The notes under the pieces were generated by a model. The model did no database searches, was not told the DNA's origin, and was given only the letters and a program-made list of their open reading frames with translations. This document shows, piece after piece, positions 13,001-24,611 of a stretch of DNA of 64,000 bases. The position numbers were made by a program, and so were the translations under genes. Each line of letters begins with the position of its first letter. Position 1 is the first letter of the stretch. Origin of the DNA: Archivesica marissinica (Eukaryota > Mollusca > Bivalvia > Venerida > Vesicomyidae); the NCBI GenBank assembly GCA_014843695.1, contig CM026393.1:9945536-10009535 (forward strand), written 5' to 3'.

Positions 13001-16000
13001 ATACAGAGTAAGCTCAGACTGTATATAGAGTAAGCTCACACAGATTGTATACAGAGTAAGTTCAGACTGTATACAGAGTGAGCTCAGACTATATACAGAG
13101 TAAGCTCGGACTATATACAGAGTAATCTCAGATTGTATACATAGTAAGCTCAGACTGTATACAGAGTAAGCTCAGACTGTATACAGAGTAAGCTCGGACT
13201 GTATACAGAGTAAGCTCAGACTATATACAGAGTAAGCTCAGATTGTATACAGAGTAAGGTCGGACTGTATACTATACAGAGTAAGCTCAGACTGTATACG
13301 GAGTAAGCTCAGACTGTATACAGAGTAAGCTCAGACTGTTTACAGAGTAAGCTCAGACTGTATACAGAGTAAGCTCGGACTGTATACAGAGTAAGCTCAG
13401 ACTATATACAGAGTAAGCTCAGATTGTATACAGAGTAAGGTCAGACTGTATACAGAGTAAGCTCAGACTGTATACGGAGTAAGCTCAGACTGTATACAGA
13501 GTAAGCTCAGACTGTATACGGAGTAAGCTCAGACAGTCTGTATACAGAGTAAGCTCGGATTGTATACAGAGTAAGCTCAGATTGTATACAGAGTAAGTTC
13601 AGACTGTATACAGAGTAAGCTCAGACTATATACAGAGTAAGTTCAGACTGTATACAGAGTAAGCTCCGACTATATACAGAGTAAGCTCAGATTGTATACA
13701 GAGTAAGCTCCGACTATATACAGAGTAAGCTCAGATTGTATACAGAGTAATGTCGGACTGTATACTATACAGAGTAAGCTCAGACTGTATACGGAGTAAG
13801 CTCAGACTGTATACAGAATAAGCTCAGACTGTATACGGAGTAAGCGCAGACTGTATACAGAGTAAGCTCAGACAGTCTGTATACAGAGTAAGCTCGGATT
13901 GTATACAGAGTAAGTTCAGACTGTATACAGAGTAAGTTCAGACTGTATACAGAGTAAGCTCGGATTGTATACAGAGTAAGCTCGGATTGTATACAGAGTA
14001 AGCTCAGACAGTCTGTATACAGAGTAAGCTCAGATTGTATACAGAGTAAGTTCAGACTGTATAAAGAGTAAGCTCAGACTATATACAGAGTAAGTTCAGA
14101 CTGTATACAGAGTAAGCTCCGACTATATACAGAGTAAGCTCAGATTGTATACAGTGTAATGTCGGACTGTATACTATACAGAATAAGCTCAGACTGTATA
14201 CGGAGTAAGCTCAGACTGTATATGGAGTAAGCTCAAACTGTATACGGAGTAAGCTCAGACAGTCTGTATACAGAGTAAGCTCAGATTGTATACAGAGTAA
14301 GCACAGATTGTATACAGAGTAAGTTCAGACTGTATACAGAGTAAGCTCAGACTATATACAGAGTAAGTTAAGACTGTATACAGAGTAAGCTCCAACTATA
14401 TACAGAGTAAGCTCAGATTGTATACAGAGTAAGCTCAGACTGTATACAGAGTAAGCTCAGAATGTATACAGAGTAAGCTCAGACTGTATACATAGTAAGC
14501 TCAGACAGATTGTATATAGAGTAAGTTCAGACTGTATACAGAGTAAGCTCAGACTGTATACAGATTAAGCTCAGACTATATACAGAGTAAGTTCAGACTG
14601 TATACAGAGTAAGCTCAGATTGTATACAGAGTAAGCTCAGATTGTATACAGAGTAAGTTCAGACTGTATACAGAGTTTGTTCAGATTGTATACAGAGTAA
14701 GCTCAGACTGTGTACAGAGTAAGCTCAGACTGTATACAGAGTAAGCTCAGACTGTGTACAGTGTAAGCTCATGGTGAATACAGAGTAAGCTCATGGTGTA
14801 TACGGAGTAAGCTCAGATTGTATACAGAGTAAGCTCAGGCTGTATACAGAGTAAGCTCAGACTGTTTACAGAGTAAGCTCAGACTGTATTCAGAGTAAGC
14901 TCAGACTATATACAGAGTAAGCTCAGATTGTTTACAGAGTAAGGTCAGACTGTATACAGAGTAAGCTCAGACTGTATACAGAGTAAGCTCAGACTGTATA
15001 CAGAGTAAGCTCAGACTGTTTACAGAGTAAGCTCAAACTGTATACAGAGTAAGCTCAGACTATATACAGAGTAAGCTCAGACTGTATACGGAGTAAGCTC
15101 AGACTGTATACAGAGTAAGCTCAGACTGTATACGGAGTAAGCTCAGACTGTATACGGAGTAAGCTCAGACTGTATGCAGAATAAGCTCAGACTGTATACA
15201 GAGTAAGCTCAGACTGTATACAGAGTAAGCTCAGATTGTATACAGAGTAAGCTCAGACTTTATACAGAGTAAGTTCAGACTGTATACAGAGTAAGCTCCA
15301 ACTATATACAGAGTAAGCTCAGATTGTATATAAAGTAAGTTCAGACTGTATACAGAGTAAGCTCAGACTGTATACAGATTAAGCTCAGACTATATACAGA
15401 GTAAGTTCAGACTGTATACAGAGTAAGCTCAGACAGACTGTATACAGAGTAAGTTCAGACTGTATACAGAGTAAGTTCAGACTGTATACAGAGTAAGTTC
15501 AGACTGTATACAGAGTAAGTTCAGATTGTATACAGAGTAAGTTCAGACTGTATACAGAGTAAGTTCAGACTGTATACAGAGTAAGCTCAGATTGTATACA
15601 GAGTAAGTTCAGACTGTATACAGAGTAAGTTCAGACTGTATACAGAGTAAGCTCAGACTATATACAGAGTAAGCTCAGATTGTATACAGAGTAAGTTCAG
15701 ACTGTATACAGAGTAAGCTCAGACTATATACAGAGTAAGCTCAGATTGTATACAGAGTAAGCTCAGATTGTATACAGAGTAAGCTCAGACTATATACAGA
15801 GTAAGCTCAGATTGTATACAGAGTAAGCTCAGACTGTATACAGAGTAAGCTCAGACTGTATACAGAGTAAGCTCAGACTATGTACAGAGTAAGCTCAGAT
15901 TTTATACAGAGTAAGCTCAGACTGTATACAGAGTAAGCTCAGACTATACACAGAGTAAGTTCAGACTGTTTACAGAGTAAGTTCAGACTGTATACAGAGT

Positions 16001-19000
16001 AAGCTCAGACTGTGTACAGAGTAAGTTCAGACTGTATACGGAGTAAGCTCAGACTATATACAGAGTAAGCTCAGATTGTATACAGAGTAAGCTCAGACTA
16101 TATACAGAGTAAGCTCAGATTGTATACGGAGTAAGCTCAGACTGTATACGGAGTAAGCTCAGACAGTCTGTATACAGAGTAAGCTCGGATTGTATACAGA
16201 GTAAGCTCATGGTGAATACAGAGTAAGCTCATGGTGTATACGGAGTAAGATCAGATTGTATACAGAGTAAGCTCAGACTGTATATAGAGTAAGCTCAGAC
16301 AGATTGTATACAGAGTAAGTTCAGACTGTATACAGAGTAAGCTCAGACTATATACAGAGTAAGCTCAGACTATATACAGAGTAAGCTCAGATTGTATACA
16401 GAGTAAGCTCAGACTATATACAGAGTAAGCTCAGATTGTATACAGAGTAAGCTCAGACTGTATACAGAGTAAGCTCAGACTGTTTACAGAGTAAGCTCAG
16501 ACTGTATACAGAGTAAGCTTGGATTGTATACAGAGTAAGCTCAGACTATATACAGAGTAAGCTCAGATTGTATACAGAGTAAGGTCAGACTGTATACTAT
16601 ACAGAGTAAGCTCAGACTATATACGGAGTAAGCTCAGACTGTATACAGAGTAAGCTCAGACTGTATACGGAGTAAACTCACACTGTATACAGAGTAAGCT
16701 CAGACTGTATACAGAGTAAGCTCAGACTGTATACAGAGTAAGCTCAGACAGATTGTATATAAGGTAAGTTCAGACTGTATACAGAGTAAGCTCAGATTGT
16801 ATATGGAGTAAGCTCAGACTGTATACGGAGTAAGCTCAGACAGTCTGTATACAGAGTAAGCTCGGACTGTATACATAGTAAGCTTGGATTGTATACAGAG
16901 TAAGCTCAGACTGTATACAGAGTAAGCTCAGACTGTATACAGAGTAAACTCGAACTGTATACAGAGTAAGCTCGGACTGTATACAGAGTAAGCTCAGACT
17001 GTATACAGAGTAAGCTCAGACTGTGTACAGAGTAAGCTCAGACTGTATACAGAGTAAGCTCAGACTGTGTACAGAGTAAGCTTATGGTCAATACAGAGTA
17101 AGCTCATGGTGTAAAAGGAGTAAGCTCAGACTGTATACAGAGTAAGCTCGGACTGTATACAGAGTAAGCTCAGACTGTATACAAAGTAAGCTCAGACTGT
17201 ATACAGAGTAAGTTCAGACTGTATACAGAGTAAGCTCAGACTGTGTACAGAGTAAGCTCATGGTGAATACAGAGTAAGCTCATGGTGTAAAAGGAGTAAG
17301 CTCAGACTGTATACAGAGTAAGCTCGGACTGTATACAGAGTAAGCTCAGACTATATACAGAGTAAGCTCAGACTATATACAGAGTAAGCTCAGACTGTAT
17401 ACAGAGTAATCTCAGACTGGTTACAGAGTAAGCTCAGACTGTATACAGAGTAAGCTCAGACTATATACAGAGTAAGCTCAGATGTTGTACAGAGTAAGGT
17501 CAGACTGTATACTATACAGAGTAAGCTCAGACTGTATACAGAGTAAGCTCAGACTGTTTACAGAGTAAGCTCAAACTGTATACAGAGTAAGCTCGGACTG
17601 TATACAGAGTAAGCTCAGACTATATACAGAGTAAGCTCAGATTGTATACAGAGTAATGTCGGACTGTATACAGAGTAAGCTCAGACTATATACAGAGTAA
17701 GCTCAGACTGTATATGGAGTAAGCTCAGACTGTATACAGAGTAAGCTCAGACTGTATACGGAGTAAGCTCAGACAGTCTGTATACAGAGTAAGCTCAGAT
17801 GGTATACAGAGTAAGTTCAGACTGTATACAGAGTAAGCTCAGACTATATACAGAGTAAGTTCAGACTGTATACAGAGTAAGCTCCGACTATATACACAGT
17901 AAGCTCAGATTGTATACAGTGTAATGTCGGACTGTATACTATACAGAATAAGCTCAGACTGTATACGGAGTAAGCTCAGACTGTATATGGAGTAAGCTCA
18001 AACTGTATACGGAGTAAGCTCAGACAGTCTGTATACAGAGTAAGCTCAGATTGTATACAGAGTAAGCACAGATTGTATACAGAGTAAGTTCAGACTGTAT
18101 ACAGAGTAAGCTCAGACTATATACAGAGTAAGTTAAGACTGTATACAGAGTAAGCTCCAACTATATACAGAGTAAGCTCAGATTGTATACAGAGTAAGCT
18201 CAGACTGTATACAGAAGAGTAAGCTCAGAATGTATACAGAGTAAGCTCAGACTGTATACATAGTAAGCTCAGACAGATTGTATATAGAGTAAGTTCAGAC
18301 TGTATACAGAGTAAGCTCAGACTGTATACAGATTAAGCTCAGACTATATACAGAGTAAGTTCAGACTGTATACAGAGTAAGCTCAGATTGTATACAGAGT
18401 AAGGTCAGACTGTATACTATACAGAGTAAGCTCAGACTATATACGGAGTAAGCTCAGACTGTATACAGAGTAAGCTCAGACTGTATACGGAGTAAGCTCA
18501 GACTGTATACGGAGTAAGCTCAGACTGTATACAGAGTAAGCTCAGACTGTATACAGAGTAAGCTCAGACAGATTGTATATAGAGTAAGTTCAGACTGTAT
18601 ACAGAGTAAGCTCAGATTGTATATGGAGTAAGCTCAGACTGTATACGGAGTAAGCTCAGACAGTCTGTATACAGAGTAAGCTCGGACTGTATACATAGTA
18701 AGCTCGGATTGTATACAGAGTAAGCTCAGACTGTATACAGAGTAAGTTCAGACTGTATACAGAGTAAGCTCAGATTGTATACAGAGTAAGTTCAGACTGT
18801 ATACAGAGTAAGTTCAGACTGTATACAGAGTAAGCTCAGACTATATACAGAGTAAGCTCAGATTGTATACAGAGTAAGTTCAGACTGTATACAGAGTAAG
18901 CTCAGACTATATACAGAGTAAGCTCAGATTGTATACAGAGTAAGCTCAGATTGTATACAGAGTAAGCTCAGACTATATACAGAGTAAGCTCAGACTGTAT

Positions 19001-21373
19001 ACAGAGTAAGCTCAGACTATGTACAGAGTAAGTGTATACAGAGTAAGCTCAGTAGTAAGCTCAGATATACACAGTAAGTTCAGAGTAAGTTCAGACTGTA
19101 TACGGAGTAAGCTCAGACTGTGTACAGAGTAAGTTCAGACTGTATACGGAGTAAGCTCAGACTATATACAGAGTAAGCTCAGATTGTATACAGAGTAAGC
19201 TCCGACTATATACAGAGTAAGCTCAGATTGTATACGGAGTAAGCTCAGACTGTATACGGAGTAAGCCCAGACTGTATACAGAGTAAGCTCGGATTGTATA
19301 CAGAGTAAGCTCATGGTGAATACAGAGTAAGCTCTTGGTGTATACGGAGTAAGATCAGATTGTATACAGAGTAAGCTCAGACTGTATATAGAGTAAGCTC
19401 AGACTGTATACAGAGTAAGTTCAGACTGTATACAGAGTAAGCTCAGACTATATACAGAGTAAGCTCAGACTATATACAGAGTAAGCTCAGATTGTATACA
19501 GAGTAAGCTCAGACTATATACAGAGTAAGCTCAGATTGTATACAGAGTAAGCTCAGACTGTATACAGAGTAAGCTCAGACTGTTTACAGAGTAAGCTCAG
19601 ACTGTATACAGAGTAAGCTTGGATTGTATACAGAGTAAGCTCAGACTATATACAGAGTAAGCTCAGATTGTATACAGAGTAAGGTCAGACTGTATACGGA
19701 GTAAGCTCAGACTGTATACGGAGTAAGCTCAGACTGTATATAGAGTAAGTTCAGACTGTATACAGAGTAAGCTCAGATTGTATATGGAGTAAGCTCAGAC
19801 TGTATACGGAGTAAGCTCAGACTGTTGAGTGTCTTATACAAGTAAGCTCAGATTGTATATAGAGTAAGTTCAGACTGTATACAGAGTAAGCTCAGACTGT
19901 ATACAGAGTAAGCTCAGACTGTATACAGAGTAAGCTCAGACTGTATACAGAGTAAGCTCAGACTGTATACAGAGTAAGCTCAGACTGTATACAGAGTAAG
20001 CTCAGACTGTATACAGAGTAAGCTCAGACTGTATACAGAGTAAGTTCAGATTGTGTACAGAGTAAGCTCAGACTGTATACAGAGTAAGTTCAGACTGTAT
20101 ACAGAGTAAGCTCAGATTGTATACAGAGTAAGCTCAGACTGTATACAGAGTAAGCTCAGACTGTATACAGAGTAAGCTCAGACTGTATACAGAGTAAGCT
20201 CAGACTGTATACAGAGTAAGCTCAGACTGTATACAGAGTAAGCTCAGACTGTATACAGAGTAAGCTCAGACTGTATACAGAGTAAGCTCAGACTGTATAC
20301 AGAGTAAGCTCAGACTATATACAGAGTAAGCTCAGACTGTATACAGAGTAAGCTCAGACTGTTTACAGAGTAAGCTCAGACTGTATACAGAGTAAGCTCA
20401 GACTTACAGAGTAAGCTCAGATTTTATACAGAGTAAGTCAGACTGTTACTATAAGAGTAAGCAGACTGTATACAGAGTAAGCTCAGACTGTTACAGAGTA
20501 AGCTCAGATTGTATACAGAGTAAGCTCGGACTGTATACAGAGTAAGCTCAGACTATATACAGAGTAAGCTCAGATGTATAGAGTAAGTCGACTGTATACA
20601 GAGTAAGCTCAGACTGTATACGGAGTAAGCTCAGACTGTATACGGAGTAAGCTCAGACTGTATACAGAGTAAGCTCGGATTGTATACAGAGTAAGCTCAG
20701 ATTGTATACAGAGTAAGTCAGATGTATACAGAGTAAGTCAGACTGTATACAGAGTAAGTTCAGACTGTATACAGAGTAAGCTCAGACTATATACAGAGTA
20801 AGCTCAGACTATACAGAGTAATCGATTGTATACAGAGTAAGCTCAGACTATATACAGAGTAAGCTCAGACTGTATACAGAGTAAGCTCAGACTGTATACA
20901 GAGTAAGCTCAGACTGTATACGGAGTAAGCTCAGACTGTATACAGAGTAAGCTCAGATTGTATACAGAGTAAGCTCAGATTGTATACAGAGTAAGCTCAG
21001 ATTGTATACAGAGTAAGGTCAGACTGTATATACAGAGTAAGTTCAGACTGTATACAGAGTAAGCTCCGACTATATACAGAGTAAGCTCAGATTGTATACA
21101 GAGTAAGCTCAGACTGTATACAGAGTAAGCTCAGAATGTATACAGAGTAAGCTCAGACTGTATACATAGTAAGCTCAGACAGATTGTATATAGAGTAAGT
21201 TCAGACTGTATACAGAGTAAGCTCAGACTGTATACAGATTAAGCTCAGACTATATACAGAGTAAGTTCAGACTGTATACAGAGTAAGCTCAGATTGTATA
21301 CAGAGTAAGCTCAGATTGTATACAGAGTAAGTTCAGACTGTATACAGAGTAAGCTCAGACTATATACAGAGTA
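7006..21373. repeat. 14.4-kb minisatellite of 22-bp units, about 650 copies
   Basis: Units read 'gtatacagagtaagctcaga' plus two bases, with common variants at several positions (ctgta/ttgta, agag/atag/ggag, ctca/ttca/ctcg). 'gagtaagct' is a minimal donor-like motif and 'gtatac' a palindrome. Longer duplicated blocks are obvious: the line at 7621 is repeated at 12121, exactly 4500 bp later. Shorter irregular forms such as 'cagacagtctgtatac' and 'gtatactatacagag' mark further copies. A SINE-A fragment interrupts it at 11271-11346. From about 19020 to 20830 many units lose one to several bases, unlike the rest. Confidence 0.95.
11271..11346 (+). mobile_element. SINE-A 3' fragment inside the 22-bp array
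   Basis: The stretch 'gtaaactgcccgccggcgat' and the following 'gctgatgcaggcgtaaaacc' match the 3' body of the full SINE at 49554-49823 and the copy at 32656-32856. Array units resume directly after it. 'catagtaa' occurs on both sides, but that is also array sequence, so a target-site duplication cannot be proved. Confidence 0.85.
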
Positions 21374-21381
21374 AGCTCAGA

Positions 21382-21730
21382 TTGTATGTACACAGTATGT
21401 TACACCCACAGATTGTATGTACACAGTATGTTACACCCACAGATTGTATGTACACAGTATGTTACACCCACAGATTGTATGTACACAGTATGTTACACCC
21501 ACAGATTGTATGTACACATTACACCCACAGATTGTATGTACACAGTATGTTACACCCACAGATTGTATGTACACAGTATGTTACACCCACAGATTGTATG
21601 TATACAGTATGTTATACCCATAGATTGTATGTACACAGTATGTTACACCTACAGATTGTATGTACACAGTATGTTACACCTACAGATTGTATGTACACAG
21701 TATGTTACACCCGCAGATTGTATGCACACA
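21382..21730. repeat. 31-bp minisatellite, about 11 copies
   Basis: Units contain 'gattgtatgtacacagtatg' followed by 'ttacacccaca'. It begins directly at the end of the 22-bp array ('cagattgtatgtacac') and stops about 30 bases before the exon at 21760. One copy is shortened near 21516. Confidence 0.93.
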
Positions 21731-21759
21731 ATATGTGTATTTTTTGTTCAATATTTCAG

Positions 21760-21802
21760 AACCTGAGGGAAATGTTTGGATCACCTAGTCCTCCAAAATC
21801 AA
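21760..21802 (+). CDS. Coding exon C of the unrecognised upstream gene (43 nt)
   Basis: The acceptor 'ttttttgttcaatatttcag' and donor 'tcaa|gtatgt' bound 43 bases reading NLREMFGSPSPPKS plus one base. That base joins in phase with exon D to give a Lys codon and a continuous basic, Ser/Pro-rich peptide. The match of splice phase with exon D, and the change from repeat to protein-like composition, are the evidence. It is phase 0 at its start, so exon A could precede it directly. No family was recognised. Confidence 0.6.
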
Positions 21803-22217
21803 GTATGTCATGGGTTGTATTTATTATGTATGCAGATTTACGACCAATTCAACAATTTAATGACACACAGTTTGAATTTTCACCACACTTTACAGGAAGC
21901 ATAATTATGATGTTTAGTCGTTCCTAATTAATCCTTTTCCGGTTGGATGATTTTTCCCGGATTTACGACCATTGAAATTTTTGTAACGCACATCTTGCCT
22001 GCACTTCATCTCTAAACCCAGTTTTGAATGTTCACCAAATGGGGCGGGAAACATCAGTATGGTGTCTAGTTGTGCATATTGTAACCCTGTTCTGGTTTTG
22101 AATGTTCACCAAATGGGGCAGGAAACATCAGTATGGTGTCTAGTTGTGCATATTGTAACCCTGTTCCAGTTGGACGATTTATTTAGGATTTACGACCATT
22201 TGAACATTTTTATAATT
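21803..22217. other. Short unique intron stretch with a 74-bp direct duplication
   Basis: This is intron sequence between exon C and the 36-bp array. The segment beginning 'gttttgaatgttcaccaaat' at 22021 is repeated from 22095 (offset 74) with one or two changes. A less similar outer pair, 'ggatttacgaccatt', lies at about 21959 and 22187, suggesting an older duplication around it. Confidence 0.75.
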
Positions 22218-23352
22218 CAAAGCAAGTGTATTCATTGATTATGATTGGTTGTAGAATCACAGTTAATTCAATGATTGGTTGTAGAATCACAGTTTATACA
22301 TTGACTATGATTGGTTGTAGTATCACAGTTTATACATTGACTATGATTGGTTGTAGAATCACAGTTTATTCAATGATTGGTTGTAGAATCACAGTTTATA
22401 CATTGATTATGATTGGTTGTAGAATCATAGTTTATACATTGACTATGATTGGCTGTAGAATCACAGTTTATACATTGACTATGATTGGTTGTAGTATCAC
22501 AGTTTATACATTGACTATGATTGGTTGTAGAATCACAGTTTATTCAATGATTGGTTGTAGAATCACAGTTTATACATTGATTATGATTGGTTGTAGAATC
22601 ATAGTTTATACATTGACTATGATTGGCTGTAGAATCACAGTTTATACATTGACTATGATTGGTTGTAGTATCACAGTTTATACATTGACTATGATTGGTT
22701 GTAGAATCACAGTTTATTCAATGATTGGTTGTAGAATCACAGTTTATACAATGATTGGTTGTAGTATCACAGTTTATACATTGACTATGATTGGTTGTAG
22801 AATCACAGTTTATTCAATGATTGGTTGTAGAATCACAGTTTATACATTGACTATGATTGGTTGTAGAATCACAGTTTATTCAATGATTGGTTGTAGAATC
22901 ACAGTTTATACATTGATTATGATTGGTTGTAGAATCACAGTTTATACATTGATTATGATTGGTTGTAGAATCACAGTTTATACATTGACTATGATTGGTT
23001 GTAGTATCACAGTTTATACATTGACTATGATTGGTTGTAGAATCACAGTTTATACATTGACTATGATTGGCTGTAGAATCACAGTTGATACATTGATTAT
23101 GATTGGTTGTAGAATCACAGTTTATACATTGACTATGATTGGCTGTAGAATCACAGTTGATACATTGATTATGATTGGCTGTAGAATCACAGTTTATACA
23201 TTGACTATGATTGGCTGTAGAATCACAGTTTATACATTGACTATGATTGGCTGTAGAATCACAGTTTATACATTGACTATGATTGGTTGTAGAATCACAG
23301 TTTATACATTGATTATGATTGGCTGTAGAATCACAGTTTATTCATTGACTTA
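22218..23352. repeat. 36-bp minisatellite with shorter variants, about 33 copies
   Basis: Units carry 'atgattggttgtagaatcac' followed by 'agtttatacattgact'. Some copies lack the 'acattgact' part. A block of about 180 bp recurs at about 22330 and 22510. Each unit holds ATTGG, an inverted CCAAT core. A 375-codon frame stays open because units differ by multiples of three. It abuts the acceptor side of exon D. Confidence 0.93.
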
Positions 23353-23365
23353 GATTCATGCATAG

Positions 23366-23534
23366 AGCCAATCACAAAGACTTCAACACCACAGAAGGCT
23401 GTGCGGCCTAGAGTCAACAAGTCACTATTTGCAACTCCATTGACGAGCGTGCCCAGTACCATGAAATCAACTATTATGAAACCATCGTCGGCTCAAGATG
23501 AGGCCAGGCCCAGCCAGTCCACTTCGCCACAATC
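23366..23534 (+). CDS. Coding exon D of the unrecognised upstream gene
   Basis: With the acceptor 'gattcatgcatag|ag', 169 bases continue exon C in frame. The peptide runs KPITKTSTPQKAVRPRVNK, then SLFATPLTSVPSTMKS, then a Ser/Gln-rich end. It leaves two bases ('tc') before the donor 'gtatgt', which pair with one base of exon E to make Ser. The polypyrimidine tract is weak, and other AGs (23380, 23395, 23398) would break phase with exon C. The low-complexity, basic, Ser/Thr-Pro-rich character suggests a disordered segment with possible proline-directed phosphorylation sites. No family is assigned. Confidence 0.6.
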
Positions 23535-23639
23535 GTATGTAAAACATCTTTATTACTTTAGCAACTGCATACACGTTCTTTTTGTCTGTTTCTATGTAAC
23601 TATACAAGCACTGCTCACAAATGGAAAGCTGCAAACAAT

Positions 23640-23983
23640 TATGACAGATATATACAATGAAGAATTCCTGTGACAGATATATGTAATGAAGAATTCCTGT
23701 GACAGATATATGTAATGTAGAATTCCTGTGACAGATATATGTAATGAAGAATTCTTGTGACAGATATATGTAATGTAGAATTCCTGTGACAGATATATGT
23801 AATGTAGAATTCCTGTGACAGATATATGTAATGTAGAATTCTTGTGACAGATATATGTAATGAAGAATTCCTGTGACAGATATATGTAATGTAGAATTCT
23901 TGTGACAGATATATGTAATGAAGAATTCCTGTGACAGATATATGTAATGTAGAATTCCTGTGACAGATATATGTAATGAAGAA
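23640..23983. repeat. 29-bp minisatellite, about 12 copies, in the D-E intron
   Basis: Units read 'gacagatatatgtaatgaag' followed by 'aattcctgt', alternating gaag/gtag and cct/ctt. It ends about 20 bases before the acceptor of exon E. Confidence 0.93.
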
Positions 23984-24006
23984 ACTGTTTCTGGTTGTAT
24001 TTGTAG

Positions 24007-24125
24007 CCCAGATGATCATGAAGCTGGTATAGGTTACCGGAAAAATAAAGGTCGCCATGACAGGCACAATCCAGTGGAGCCGGTGATGTCGTCGACCAGA
24101 TGCAGCGAGGCTAGTGATAATCCTA
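24007..24125 (+). CDS. Coding exon E of the unrecognised upstream gene
   Basis: The acceptor 'ctggttgtatttgtag' and donor 'ccta|gtatgt' bound 119 bases. The first base completes the Ser codon begun in exon D. The peptide is hydrophilic (PDDHEAGIGYRKNKGRHDRH, then NPVEPVMSSTRCSEASDNP) and leaves one base. No exon with matching phase is seen before the gap, except the acceptor-like 39-bp units from 25993, whose open frame would match. The 3' end of the gene is therefore missing or hidden. Confidence 0.6.
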
Positions 24126-24218
24126 GTATGTATAAGCTGTGACGTTTGGTTGTATACATCATTTCTAAAGGCACCCCGCCACACCCTCTCCACCCGATTA
24201 TGCTAAAGGCTTAGTGGA

Positions 24219-24440
24219 AGTCGTGATAGCGTAGTGGATGCGCGTTCGCTTCAGGTGCGAAAGGTCCAGAGTTCGAGCCGCGCTGGAGCCATTACGATTG
24301 TGCCCTTAGGCAAGGCATTTAAATTCCACTTTGCCTCTCTCCCTCGTGGCGATGGATTCCATCAGGAATTAGGTCTCAAGAGTGATTAATATAAGTTGTA
24401 AGAACTTGTTTCGCAATCGAGCTAAAATAAATTTGTATAA
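24219..24440 (+). mobile_element. tRNA-derived SINE-B, nearly full copy
   Basis: The head 'gtagtggatgcgcgttcgct' and B box 'agttcgagccg' are tRNA-like. The body contains 'cttaggcaaggcatttaaat' and 'gatggattccatcagga'. The tail is 'gttgtaagaacttgtttcgc' followed by 'aatcgagctaaaataaattt'. Related copies lie at 38058-38272 (plus) and 44655-44913 (minus), with a tail remnant at 59339-59388. Family name not assigned. Confidence 0.85.
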
Positions 24441-24611
24441 ACTAACGACTTAGCCAATTGTAGATTAAACATTACCATTATATCCTGGGTTACTGATAAC
24501 AGGCTGTGCAAATAATGTTCACTATCAATTAAGCATAATGATATCTATTGTATGCACATCAGTTCTAAAATTAAGAAATAAATGTAACTCAATCATTAAC
24601 ATGTAACCACT

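Noticed and set aside
23401..23673. Exon D read as an independent 90-codon gene
   Set aside because: Its right half is intron sequence after a good donor at 23535, and the splice phase fits exons C and E.
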